A DNA stretch of 35,838 nucleotides from a bacterium (lineage in GTDB: Bacteria; Ratteibacteria; UBA8468; B48-G9; JAFGKM01): contig JALNXB010000015.1 of assembly GCA_023230585.1 (NCBI GenBank), positions 1-35,838 on the forward strand, given 5' to 3'. The notes beneath the pieces were generated by a model. It was not told where the DNA came from and made no database searches. It was given only the letters and a program-made list of their open reading frames with translations. Each line of letters opens with the position of its first letter. The stretch's first letter is position 1. Both the position numbers and the translations under genes were made by a program. Shown one piece after another: positions 16,601 to 24,892 of the stretch.

Positions 16601-19600
16601 CTCTGGTTCTCAATGTGTGGTTGAAGCTATCCCTTATGGGGGTTACAAATTTAGCCACTGGTCAGGAGACGTCCCAACACCTTCACAAAACCCTCTGACT
16701 CTGACAACGGACAGAGTACGGGTTATCAGCCCACATTTTAAGACATTCTACGATATCTCCCCTGAGTGGACCAGCCTTTTCACTCCTACCTGGAGCAGAA
16801 AGACCGAACATTCCACAGTTGTTTTTGAGGGTAAACTCTGGGTTTTGGGCGGGCGGTACTCGTCTACCCTTAATAACGAGGTAAGATACTCAGAAGACGG
16901 TATCATATGGCATATAGCAACAAGTTCAGCCCCGTGGTCAAAAAGGTATTCTCATTCAGCCCTTGTTTTTAACGACAGGATATGGATTATAGGCGGGCTT
17001 GGTTCAAGCGGGCAGATACTCAACGATATCTGGTCGTCTGATAACGGGTTTAACTGGACACTTGAAGTGGAAGATACCCCTTGGACTCGAAGAAGTTACT
17101 TCTCCTCTGCCGTTTTTGGCGGTAAGATGTGGATTATAGGCGGTTGGAATAATAAGAATACTTTTTATAACGATATCTGGTCATCTTCCGATGGAGTCAA
17201 CTGGACGCAGGAGGTGTCTTCAGCCCAATGGTCTGCAAGAGAAGGCCACGCTTCTGTCGTCTTTAATAATAAACTCTGGGTTATAGGTGGAAACCAGGGT
17301 GTCTCTCAAAGCGTAAGTGATGTCTGGTACTCTTCTGACGGTATCTTTTGGGAAGAGGCAACCTCACAGGCGGGCTGGTCTCCAAGAAGAAACCATTCAG
17401 TAGTTGAGATGGACGGAAAGTTATGGCTCTTAGGCGGGAGGGTAGATAATAACGGTTGGGGCTACTTAACTGAACCCACAAACGAGATATGGTATTCACT
17501 TGACGGCTCTGTCTGGGGTTGTTGTGAAACAAGCCCTAATTGGGGACCTTTATTCGGGCATACCTCTACCTTTTTTAAAGAGAAACTATGGCTTTTAAGC
17601 GAAGATACCAATATCTGGTATACCACCAACCCTGATTTTCCCGATACCTTCACACTGGGCTTATCAGCGGGGGAGGGTGGCACAACCTTACCGTCACCGG
17701 GGTACTATTATGACGTACTAAATAAAGAGTTTCACTTAAAGGCAGTTGCCTCCTACGGCTACAAATTCAAAAATTGGGAAGGCGAAGTTGATAGCCCTGA
17801 AAGCGAAACAACTACTCTTACCCTTAATAAGAACAAAACAGTTAAAGCCAACTTTGAAAAGATTGAAAGGTTCACACTAACAGTCACATCCCCTGTTGGT
17901 TTAGGTACTACCTATCCAACACCTCAGGCATATACCTACCCTGAAGGTGAAATTGTAGAACTTAAAGCAATACCCTCACATAGACACACCTTCTTACACT
18001 GGGAAGGAGACGTTTTTGATGCCAGCTCTCCTTCAACAAAAATTCTAATGGATGACGACAAGACCATTACAGCCCATTTTATTCCAGACCCGTTTGCCTT
18101 ACCTGTTAATATAGACGGAGGTGATAACCATACCGTTTTTTTACAGGAAGGAAACGTCTGGGTTTGGGGAGATAATACAACTGGACAGTTAGGTAACGGC
18201 ACTCTTATACTCTCAGATAAACCTTTTGCTTACTCTGTTTTATCCTCTATAAAAGAGGTATCAGCCGGTAGCAACCATACTGTCGCCTTGCAAGCAAACG
18301 GAAGCGTCTGGTCTTGGGGTTCAAACGAGTTCGGGCAACTCGGTATCAACTCAAATATCCTCTATAAAGAAGTGCCAACCCTTATTTCAGGGTTATCAAA
18401 AATAATTGAAATATCAACTGGGGGACACCACACAATCGCCTTAAAATCGGATGGCACTCTCTGGTCTTTTGGGCTAGATGACTCCTACCAGTTGGGTTTA
18501 GGGCTCACAAACTCAGCTCTACCAAGAACCTCTCCGGCGCAGGTCTTATCCTCAACGGGTAGCGGTTACTTAAGCGATATAAAAGGTATATCAGCCGGGT
18601 ACGCCCACAACCTTGCATTAAAACAGGACGGAACCCTCTGGTCGTGGGGAGACAATACATTCGGCCAACTCGGAACAGGCAACAGAACATACAGCTCCCT
18701 TCCTCTAAAAGTAGCCGGTTCTACAGAGATAAAAGGTATATCAGCCGGCGGTCTCGGCCTTATGGGTAGCCACTCTCTTGCTGTTGACTCAAATGGTAAC
18801 GTCTGGTCGTGGGGCGCAAATAATAAAGGTCAACTTGGTAACGGAGCCAACGAAGATGGCTTGATACCAGAAAAGGTAAGAGGAGAAGATGGGGTAGGGT
18901 ACCTTCAAAATATTAGGCAGGTATCAGCTGGTGGCAGGCATTCTCTTGCTCTCGATAAAGATGGCAATATCTGGGCATGGGGAGATAATACTTACGGTCA
19001 ACTTGGAGACGGCACAAATAATGATACTAACGTTTCTGTAAGGGTTGCGGGAGGAGAAAAGTTTGTTCAGATATCTACCGGCACAAGGCATAGCATAGCA
19101 ATAGATACAGATGGACAAGTATGGGTTTGGGGCTTTAATCTCAAGGGACAACTTGGCAATGGTAACCGGGTTAACTCAAATATACCAGTACTACTTGAAG
19201 GTATAAAACTAAATCTTACACCTTATCTTTTAAACATATCATCTAATCCTTCAAACGGTGGGAGCACAACACCATCTGGCACAAAAAAATGTATTCCCAA
19301 CACAACCGTTGATATAAGAGCACTTGCAGGGGAGAGGTATAAATTTATTGGTTGGTCGGGAGAGGTTACATCAGATGAAACCTCAATAAGCGTTTATATG
19401 GACGGATATAAGAGTGTTGAAGCGCTCTTTGAACTCAAACCAGAAATAAAAGCAACACTTACTATGAGATGTAACCCACCTAATGCGGGGGTTCTTATGC
19501 CTTCCGAAGGTGAACACGAGTTTGAGGTTGGTAGTTTAGTCAATATATCTGTTCTTCCCGGTTACAGATATACCTTTACCGGTTGGAGTGATAACGTTTC

Positions 19601-22600
19601 TAACCCTTCCGCCAACGAAACCAATATACAACTTAACGAAGATACGGTTATTGTTGCCAATTTCGTTAAAGATGATTTTAAGGCAGTACCACAAATATCC
19701 GCTGGGCGAACACACAATCTCACCTTAAAAGATGATAGCGGGGTTATGGCAAGTGGGCGCAACGAGTGGGGGGAACTGGGGATAAATAATGAGAAGGTTA
19801 CAGACAGAGGTAACGCCATTGTAACTTCAGTTGAAGGCAGTAACGAGCTTTATCTAAAAGGTATAATAAAAATCTCTGCAGGTTATGGACATTCACTTAC
19901 CCTTTCCTATGACGGCACTATCTGTTCCTGGGGCTTAAACTCCTCAGGCGAGATCGGAGACGGAACAACCACCAACAGGTTTAGGCCTGTCAAGGTTAAA
20001 TCACCGGACGGTACGGGAGAGCTTTCTGGTATAATAGAGATATCAGCCGGTGTTAGCCATTCTGTCGCTGTTAAGATGGACGGTACACTCTGGGCGTGGG
20101 GAGATAATACTTACGGACAACTCGGTATAAACTTAACTGAAAGGAAAACTCTTCCTGTACAGGTGCGCGGGGTAATGAATAACGGGTTTTTATCAGGGGT
20201 TGTCGGGGCATCAGCCGGCGAGAACCACACTCTGGCTTTGTTGAATAACGGCACGGTATATAGCTGGGGACGAAACTCACACGGGCAGTTGGGTAACGGC
20301 TCTTCAGGTGAAGGAAACGACAGATATACCCCTGTTAAAGTGACCGGCTTAACAGATGTTATAAAGGTAGAAGCCGGTAAAAACTTATCAATGGCTCTTA
20401 AGAGCGACGGTACACTCTGGGTTTGGGGGGACGGTAGCAGAGGTCAGCTGGGCAACGGGTTATCTGGTAGTGACCTTTTTGCTTCTCTACCTCAACAGGT
20501 CCTCGGGCTAACTAATATTAAAGATATATCCTCAAAAGACTACCACGTACTTGCCTTAAAGAATGATGGTACTGTCTGGTCTTGGGGAGATAACTGGTGG
20601 GGACAACTTGGCGACGGTACTTCAAATAATTCAAGTGCAATTCCTGTACAGGTAAAGGACCCCGAAGGCAGGGGTTTTCTTTCAGATATTATATCTATCT
20701 CTACCAATTATGGTTACTCAATGGCTCTAAAAAGCGATGGTACCGTCTGGTTCTGGGGATGGAACTATGGCTATCTCTTTGGCAAGGATAACTCCAATAT
20801 ATCAGCTTTACTACCTTATCAGTACCCGGACTGCGATTTAGATACATCAGTCGAGGTAATTTACCTAACAATGGCTCTACTTCCTAAAAATGCCGGTAAT
20901 ATCTTCCCGCCAGAAGGTATCCACGCATACAATCCCGGGACTGAAGTCAACGTTAGGGTAGAAGCAAATCCGGACTACCTCTTCTCCCGCTGGAGTGAAG
21001 GAACTACTCCTTACGCCACATATAACACAATTTTAATGGACTCTACAAAGAACGTTACAGCATACTTTGAGAAACCATTTACAGATATAGGAGATATAAA
21101 TAAAGATGGAATAGTTGATATACAGGATGTTATACTTGCTCTTCGTATGTCTATAGAACTACCTTTAAATATAGGTTTTTCAACCCAGTCGTACCCTTAC
21201 CTCTCCGATACCAAAAAAGCAGGGGATATGAATATCGACGGAAGAGTAGATATATCAGACGTAATCCTTATACTCAGGTTTGCTCTTAGGTTGGATATTC
21301 CTCCTACCGACCCTTACCAACCGAAGCAGGTTGTAAGTGGTGCGACGACCTCTGAGAGCGTGAGTAAAGACATACAAGCAGAAACAGAAGGTGTAGCCGA
21401 CTTGAAAGACGGCACAAAGGTTAAAATACCTTTACAAAATAAGGGTTATAATCTCACACTTTCAAGGGTTTCAAACCATATCAATCTTAACGAAGACCTT
21501 TCCCTCAACGCACAGGACGACTCTTCACCTCAGATAAGCGGTTCTCTGAGAGTCCTTGAGATACTATTTGATTCAGTCCTTACAGATACAGAAAAACTAC
21601 AACTAATCCCCACTATAACCATACCCAAAAAAGAGGTGGGAACCCTAAACTTGGACACAGTAAATATCCTTAGGGTAACAGAAAGGGTAGTTGAAGGGAA
21701 GGTAGAAAAAGAGTATTCACTACTTCCGGCTCATCTTGATAACTCAGGCAACCTCACCACAAAAGATATATATCTACCTACCCAGCTTCTTAAAGAAGAA
21801 GCTCTCCCTGCCAACAGAAAGTCGGGTATTCCTCCTATAAGTATAACCTACTCGGTTTTAACCTTTCAGGGGACAATAAATTGGCAACGTGAGTGTAGAT
21901 TAATCCGTACCGTCCCGGATATCGAATCGGAAGAAAAGAGAAAACTTTTCATACATCTTACAGAAGAAGAGAAGGAGTGGGAACTTAAAAAGCCCATAAA
22001 AAATGTAGTGGTACTTGTGCATGGACATAACGAAGCAGAAAAGACAGGACTTGCAGGCCAGTTTAAACTTAACGCTCCGATACCCTGGGGAGTTGACTAC
22101 AAGGTAGATGTCTGGAAAGAGTTATACGAGGTCTTTATCAAGGAATACTTTGACTTCAACTCCTGTACCGTCTTCTACGAGTTTATATACCCTACCTGGC
22201 GCCCTATTTTTAACCATTTGGATAACGAGCTGGTAAAATCAATAACAGAAGAACTGCAGACCCAGCTTAACCTTAACAGGGAAGAGAAAGACGCTATCCC
22301 TTTCAACCTGTTTATTGTTGCCCACTCTATGGGCGGAGTTGTTTCAAGAGCAGGTATCGTCAAATTTCCTGAGGAACTTGAGGAGAGGTTCCAACAATTT
22401 ATATCCTGGGGTAGCCCACATAAAGGCGCAGCAATGTACTCTTTAAGATACCAGCTTACAAGCCCCGCCTATAAAGCGAAGACCCTGACCGGTTCAATTG
22501 TCAGTTCAGCTATGGCAGCTTACGTATCAAGAACAGTCATAGATGCTCCCGGAATACTTGATTTAAGGTGGGAAAACGGAACGGGCTCAAGCAAACGCCA

Positions 22601-23945
22601 CTTAAAACTTGACGACTACTTTGATATTAAAGAAGAGTATAGGGCACAGGATAATATTTACAACCTAAGAACCGGCTCTTTAATATATAACAAACGCCTT
22701 GAACAATTGAATACTTCAGACAACAGAGGCGGTAAATATACCTTTATGTACGGCATAACTGAACAAGGAGTCCCTCTTAAAGAGATAGACGATATGGGGG
22801 TAGGTGAACTGAAAGATACACTCCAATCTGGTGAGATATCTATAGGCGCTACCATAAACAGATTCCTTGTTGACAAGGGTTCATCAACCTATTTGGGTTT
22901 TATGGAATCAGATAGCGACGGCGCAGTACCAATAACAAGTATGACAGGGCTCGGGTTAAACCCTTCACAATCATATTCTTTAGGTAAAGGGGTTGACCAC
23001 GAATCCTACTATAGGTCGGACTCAACAATAACAGCAGAAAAAACTTTTGAACTACTCGGCTTTAAGACCAACCCGTTATACGACCCACCAGAAATCACCT
23101 TTACCAATCTGGTTGAAGACCAACTTCCAATTCCAGATATAAACGGAAAGATAACCATTGAAGGTAAACTTGATTGGAAATCCCCGAGAAATCTCACAAA
23201 AGGAGTAAAAGATATAAAACTCTATAAATATACCTACGAACACGATATTTCCAACGGGTTCAACTGGGAAGGCCAGGAAGTACCAGATATCTTACAGGAA
23301 GATTGGAGTATAGATGAAGACGGCACCTTTGCTGTTATGTGTAGTATTTCCGAGCCAAGAAAAGTGTATGCCATAAAAACATCTATAATTTTTAAGGACG
23401 ATACAGAAATTCAGGAGATATATATGTTGGGTTCCCCTGAAGAGAACGAAACAATTGCAAGCGGAGAGACGGTAAACTGGTCACTTACTGGTCTTGGTAA
23501 AACTTTTGGTATAGGAGAAAGTAGAACTGGTGTATTCCACTTTGTAAACTATATCTATGAAGAACCAAAAGAAGGTGAGATGCCAGCAGTCAATTTAGCC
23601 GTAAAAATAAGCCCTTCCTTAAAAGGTGAAAGTAAAAATTATCTCATCGAATCTCAAAAAAGAAACGCCTCGGGTAGCGTTATACTGGAAGCGGACAATG
23701 TGACAATTGATTGGGAAAAAGGTGAGCAGGAGCCGGCGGACCTCTCACTTATGGAAGTAGAGTTATCAACTATTTATGAGAATAAAAACGAGTTTTCAGT
23801 AGTATATATTCTTGCAAATTATATAGAGGATGAATTTAGTAGATCCTCTGAACTGCAAAAAGTGGTATATATATCACTAACTCCTTACGTAATGAGGACA
23901 AGAGAAGAACTACTACCACCATACCACCGCCCCCCACCAGACTAA
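13659..23945 (+). CDS. Giant secreted multi-propeller protein B, tandem paralogue of protein A
   Basis: 3428 residues, same domain order as the upstream gene throughout. Signal peptide about 1-23; C1 protease with Cys81, His245 and Asn275; seven calcium-loop FG-GAP motifs (about 455-805); FN3 (844-948); InlB repeat; Kelch (1037-1327), whose sixth blade is degenerate (LWLLSEDT instead of a GG motif); two InlB repeats; seven RCC1 repeats (1482-1851); two InlB repeats; a second RCC1 set of seven (2009-2391); InlB repeat; dockerin (2476-2557; GDINKDGIVDIQDVILALR and GDMNIDGRVDISDVILILR); unassigned region; alpha/beta-hydrolase (about 2780-3135) with HGHN, Ser2890 (AHSMGG), Asp3087 (SDGAVP) and His3114 (VDHESYY). 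The C-terminal part after about 3136 is the most diverged from copy A. Both catalytic centres are intact and the frame is open, so this is not a decaying copy. By eye its synonymous positions look somewhat richer in G/C than copy A. Function is inferred only as a secreted hydrolase/adhesive protein. Confidence 0.9.
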   Translation: MKNRQFTLIIFLSSLIFSTLLSASPHKTGLRPMTSEEKARILPKMFTITEPQRLTKKSLPISVVNITHLPVVTSQGNLGSCAAYATCYYMKTFQEAKENKWIRPNPSKNPERIASPAWGYNVAPRSLSFGALAVSHYVVADYICEYGIASWEEMPYNPDPNNYDWEAWPTQEVWKRGLKWRGKQAGEIKIHSPEGLEALKEYLAEENVAVITTPVYSNFDLYPSGEFTNNGVLYGNTNVGFRGPHAITVIGYDDDKEYYDSIEGKYKKGALLAVNSWGTEWGVEEPSAGTRGFVWLAYDYILSKQNGDPNALIIIDRIDYKPNLFGIIGINHTRGRTLFMNICAGYKEHLDWPVQNPLWKKEAFPVSNQYSLNDTIVIDLTDFAHYEGLGWHLEVFQMSSFGGEGEINYFAIQKGDDILYISPDTPKASVNNWFIYMKTGAFTDINDLFGGVKIDLGAISWADFNNDGLPDLLISGGDRRDVGSIFEVGEPSTLIFINNGDGTFQDGITGGLPQLSQSILAVADYNNDGYPDVAIHGTIKETKERITRVYHNNGDNTFTLLNITLPTVDVNALTWADIDNDGKVDLVISTGTQTSGDTGETLIYKNYGDGRFEVVFQPINASGTLAWADIDNDGWVDFAVSGRNKTAIYKNMKDGIFREVYIDFPKFSQSSLLFGDYNNDGFLDLIITGKREEAVSTPYTVIYKNNRGDGTFVPIEADLDPLFWGSVAMGDINNDGLPDLVITGRTRDVYEELPLTVNRADIYINIGDGSFQNTCAEFEKVSIASDSSLISYNNLALVDYDKDGDLDIFLNGTRTVVYPSKPEDIYTGIQKSLIFDNGVGVANTPPTPPTELNSSPGYTEGAITLSWGEGNDIETPSDGLYYNLRVGSSPGGIDIVSPVNRLITPGGVPLQSRTSILTGLSSGTYYWAVQTIDAGKEVSDWSNEGSFTIAPYTQTYNLYITLSQPEEYGTTDPLPGIHIYNSGSQCVVEAIPYGGYKFSHWSGDVPTPSQNPLTLTTDRVRVISPHFKTFYDISPEWTSLFTPTWSRKTEHSTVVFEGKLWVLGGRYSSTLNNEVRYSEDGIIWHIATSSAPWSKRYSHSALVFNDRIWIIGGLGSSGQILNDIWSSDNGFNWTLEVEDTPWTRRSYFSSAVFGGKMWIIGGWNNKNTFYNDIWSSSDGVNWTQEVSSAQWSAREGHASVVFNNKLWVIGGNQGVSQSVSDVWYSSDGIFWEEATSQAGWSPRRNHSVVEMDGKLWLLGGRVDNNGWGYLTEPTNEIWYSLDGSVWGCCETSPNWGPLFGHTSTFFKEKLWLLSEDTNIWYTTNPDFPDTFTLGLSAGEGGTTLPSPGYYYDVLNKEFHLKAVASYGYKFKNWEGEVDSPESETTTLTLNKNKTVKANFEKIERFTLTVTSPVGLGTTYPTPQAYTYPEGEIVELKAIPSHRHTFLHWEGDVFDASSPSTKILMDDDKTITAHFIPDPFALPVNIDGGDNHTVFLQEGNVWVWGDNTTGQLGNGTLILSDKPFAYSVLSSIKEVSAGSNHTVALQANGSVWSWGSNEFGQLGINSNILYKEVPTLISGLSKIIEISTGGHHTIALKSDGTLWSFGLDDSYQLGLGLTNSALPRTSPAQVLSSTGSGYLSDIKGISAGYAHNLALKQDGTLWSWGDNTFGQLGTGNRTYSSLPLKVAGSTEIKGISAGGLGLMGSHSLAVDSNGNVWSWGANNKGQLGNGANEDGLIPEKVRGEDGVGYLQNIRQVSAGGRHSLALDKDGNIWAWGDNTYGQLGDGTNNDTNVSVRVAGGEKFVQISTGTRHSIAIDTDGQVWVWGFNLKGQLGNGNRVNSNIPVLLEGIKLNLTPYLLNISSNPSNGGSTTPSGTKKCIPNTTVDIRALAGERYKFIGWSGEVTSDETSISVYMDGYKSVEALFELKPEIKATLTMRCNPPNAGVLMPSEGEHEFEVGSLVNISVLPGYRYTFTGWSDNVSNPSANETNIQLNEDTVIVANFVKDDFKAVPQISAGRTHNLTLKDDSGVMASGRNEWGELGINNEKVTDRGNAIVTSVEGSNELYLKGIIKISAGYGHSLTLSYDGTICSWGLNSSGEIGDGTTTNRFRPVKVKSPDGTGELSGIIEISAGVSHSVAVKMDGTLWAWGDNTYGQLGINLTERKTLPVQVRGVMNNGFLSGVVGASAGENHTLALLNNGTVYSWGRNSHGQLGNGSSGEGNDRYTPVKVTGLTDVIKVEAGKNLSMALKSDGTLWVWGDGSRGQLGNGLSGSDLFASLPQQVLGLTNIKDISSKDYHVLALKNDGTVWSWGDNWWGQLGDGTSNNSSAIPVQVKDPEGRGFLSDIISISTNYGYSMALKSDGTVWFWGWNYGYLFGKDNSNISALLPYQYPDCDLDTSVEVIYLTMALLPKNAGNIFPPEGIHAYNPGTEVNVRVEANPDYLFSRWSEGTTPYATYNTILMDSTKNVTAYFEKPFTDIGDINKDGIVDIQDVILALRMSIELPLNIGFSTQSYPYLSDTKKAGDMNIDGRVDISDVILILRFALRLDIPPTDPYQPKQVVSGATTSESVSKDIQAETEGVADLKDGTKVKIPLQNKGYNLTLSRVSNHINLNEDLSLNAQDDSSPQISGSLRVLEILFDSVLTDTEKLQLIPTITIPKKEVGTLNLDTVNILRVTERVVEGKVEKEYSLLPAHLDNSGNLTTKDIYLPTQLLKEEALPANRKSGIPPISITYSVLTFQGTINWQRECRLIRTVPDIESEEKRKLFIHLTEEEKEWELKKPIKNVVVLVHGHNEAEKTGLAGQFKLNAPIPWGVDYKVDVWKELYEVFIKEYFDFNSCTVFYEFIYPTWRPIFNHLDNELVKSITEELQTQLNLNREEKDAIPFNLFIVAHSMGGVVSRAGIVKFPEELEERFQQFISWGSPHKGAAMYSLRYQLTSPAYKAKTLTGSIVSSAMAAYVSRTVIDAPGILDLRWENGTGSSKRHLKLDDYFDIKEEYRAQDNIYNLRTGSLIYNKRLEQLNTSDNRGGKYTFMYGITEQGVPLKEIDDMGVGELKDTLQSGEISIGATINRFLVDKGSSTYLGFMESDSDGAVPITSMTGLGLNPSQSYSLGKGVDHESYYRSDSTITAEKTFELLGFKTNPLYDPPEITFTNLVEDQLPIPDINGKITIEGKLDWKSPRNLTKGVKDIKLYKYTYEHDISNGFNWEGQEVPDILQEDWSIDEDGTFAVMCSISEPRKVYAIKTSIIFKDDTEIQEIYMLGSPEENETIASGETVNWSLTGLGKTFGIGESRTGVFHFVNYIYEEPKEGEMPAVNLAVKISPSLKGESKNYLIESQKRNASGSVILEADNVTIDWEKGEQEPADLSLMEVELSTIYENKNEFSVVYILANYIEDEFSRSSELQKVVYISLTPYVMRTREELLPPYHRPPPD

Positions 23946-23963
23946 CCCTCTCTTTTACCCGCC

Positions 23964-24010
23964 CACACTCTCCTCTCCCATTGGGGGAGAGGATGCAAGG
24001 TGAGGGGGGC
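23964..24010. repeat. CTCTCCC/GGGAGAG hairpin repeat with GGTGAGGGGGG tail
   Basis: Perfect 9-bp arms TCCTCTCCC (23971-23979) and GGGAGAGGA (23985-23993) flank ATTGG, followed by TGCAAGGTGAGGGGGG. This is the most intact member of a family with relatives near 178-224, 1571-1602, 13374-13512 and 25981-26031. Confidence 0.65.
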
Positions 24011-24075
24011 TTTTGTTCTTTACGTTTTTGCCTTTGTCCCTTAACCCACGTCAGAGTAAGCACAACATAAAAGAC

Positions 24076-24125
24076 GAGATTTCGGAACAAGTCCCTCGGG
24101 AGTACTCGGGATAAATCCGGAATGG
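24076..24125. repeat. Disrupted copy of the GAGATTCCGG palindrome family
   Basis: GAGATTTCGGAACAAGTCC (24076-24094) and ATCCGGAATGG (about 24115-24125) are the expected left and right halves in the orientation opposite to 53-82. About 20 bp containing two CTCGGGA blocks (24095-24112) separate them. The intervening bases resemble the CTCGGGACAAG motif of another local repeat, suggesting a secondary insertion or internal duplication. Confidence 0.45.
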
Positions 24126-24262
24126 TAAAATAGAGTATTTTCCCCCTATATATTTCTTGGCAAATGGTAGTTTGTAAGATGATTATGCTACTTCATAATT
24201 TGCCCATACAAATATATTGAAAGACCTCAGTATTAAATCTTTAAAAATATTACAATATATGG

Positions 24263-24318
24263 TATAATATATGTTAAACCACTTATAATAAGGGGAATAA
24301 CTTATAATATATGTTAAA
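24263..24318 (+). promoter_or_regulatory. Promoter -10 and 16-bp direct repeat spanning the NTase start
   Basis: TATAATATATGTTAAA occurs twice, at 24263-24278 and 24303-24318, exactly 40 bp apart. The first copy contains a perfect TATAAT -10 box (24263-24268); the second covers the ATG start at 24311. No good -35 is visible. An AGGGG (24291-24295) lies 15 nt before the start, further than usual. A repeat placed on both the -10 box and the start codon would suit autorepression by one of the two gene products; this is inference. Confidence 0.45.
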
Positions 24319-24892
24319 TAAAGAAAAATTAAACGAAGTTTTCATGCTTTTAAATAATCGGCTTGAGTTAGCTGATGCTGAGCCTATAAGTATAGTAATT
24401 TGCGGAGGTTCTGCCTTAATCTTTATTGATGCTGTTCAAAGAATAACAAGGGATGTGGATATATTAGGCATTATAGAAGGTAAAAAGATTATTGATCCAG
24501 ATCCAATGCCTTCACATCTCAAAGAGGCAGCTTCACAGATAGCGGCAGATCTGGGAATAGATGAAAATTGGTTAAATACTGCTCCTAAAGATATACTAAA
24601 ATACGGATTGCCAAAAGGTTGTATAAATCGTTTACGGGAAAAAAAATATGGCAGAATGTTAACAGTATATTTTGTTAGTAGATTTGATCAGATACATTTC
24701 AAGGTATATGCATCGGTAGATTCAGGACCTGGACGACACGTTGAAGATTTGCTTGCTCTCAAACCTACAGAAGAGGAAATAGAAAAAGCGGCAAGGTGGG
24801 CAATGACACACGATACATCAGAAAATTTTAAAATATTGTTACAAGATATGCTTAGGAAATTAAAATATGAAAGAGTTGCTGAAAGAATTTAG
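24311..24892 (+). CDS. DUF6036/AbiEii-like nucleotidyltransferase
   Basis: This 193-residue protein has a minimal nucleotidyltransferase core. GGS (32-34) is followed by Asp48 and Asp50 in RITRDVDILG, the GGS...DxD metal/NTP-binding signature. A later segment, GRHVEDLLALKPTEEEIEKA, has the aspartate-leucine pattern typical of DUF6036-like proteins. It overlaps the following gene by 26 bp, so the two are translationally coupled. Such NTases paired with a DNA-binding-like partner are often toxin-antitoxin-type or defence-associated modules (AbiE is the characterised example). That assignment is an inference here, since the partner is not a recognised AbiEi. It lies between the giant genes and a CRISPR locus. 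Confidence 0.7.
   Translation: MLNKEKLNEVFMLLNNRLELADAEPISIVICGGSALIFIDAVQRITRDVDILGIIEGKKIIDPDPMPSHLKEAASQIAADLGIDENWLNTAPKDILKYGLPKGCINRLREKKYGRMLTVYFVSRFDQIHFKVYASVDSGPGRHVEDLLALKPTEEEIEKAARWAMTHDTSENFKILLQDMLRKLKYERVAERI

Larger units (their letters stand above)
23946..24310. other. Intergenic region between giant gene B and the NTase module
   Basis: No gene is supported here. The left part carries the hairpin element (23964-24010), the middle a disrupted copy of the ATTCCGGA palindrome family (24076-24125), and the right part becomes very AT-rich and contains the promoter and direct repeat of the next operon (24263-24318). The hairpin 25 bp after the stop of giant B lacks an immediate T-run, although TTTTG follows the G-rich tail; it could still slow transcription. 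Confidence 0.6.

Noticed and set aside
3108..23945. Possibility that the two giant genes are an assembly duplication
   Set aside because: They differ throughout at both silent and coding positions, have different lengths and a distinct intergenic spacer, so they are genuine paralogues.
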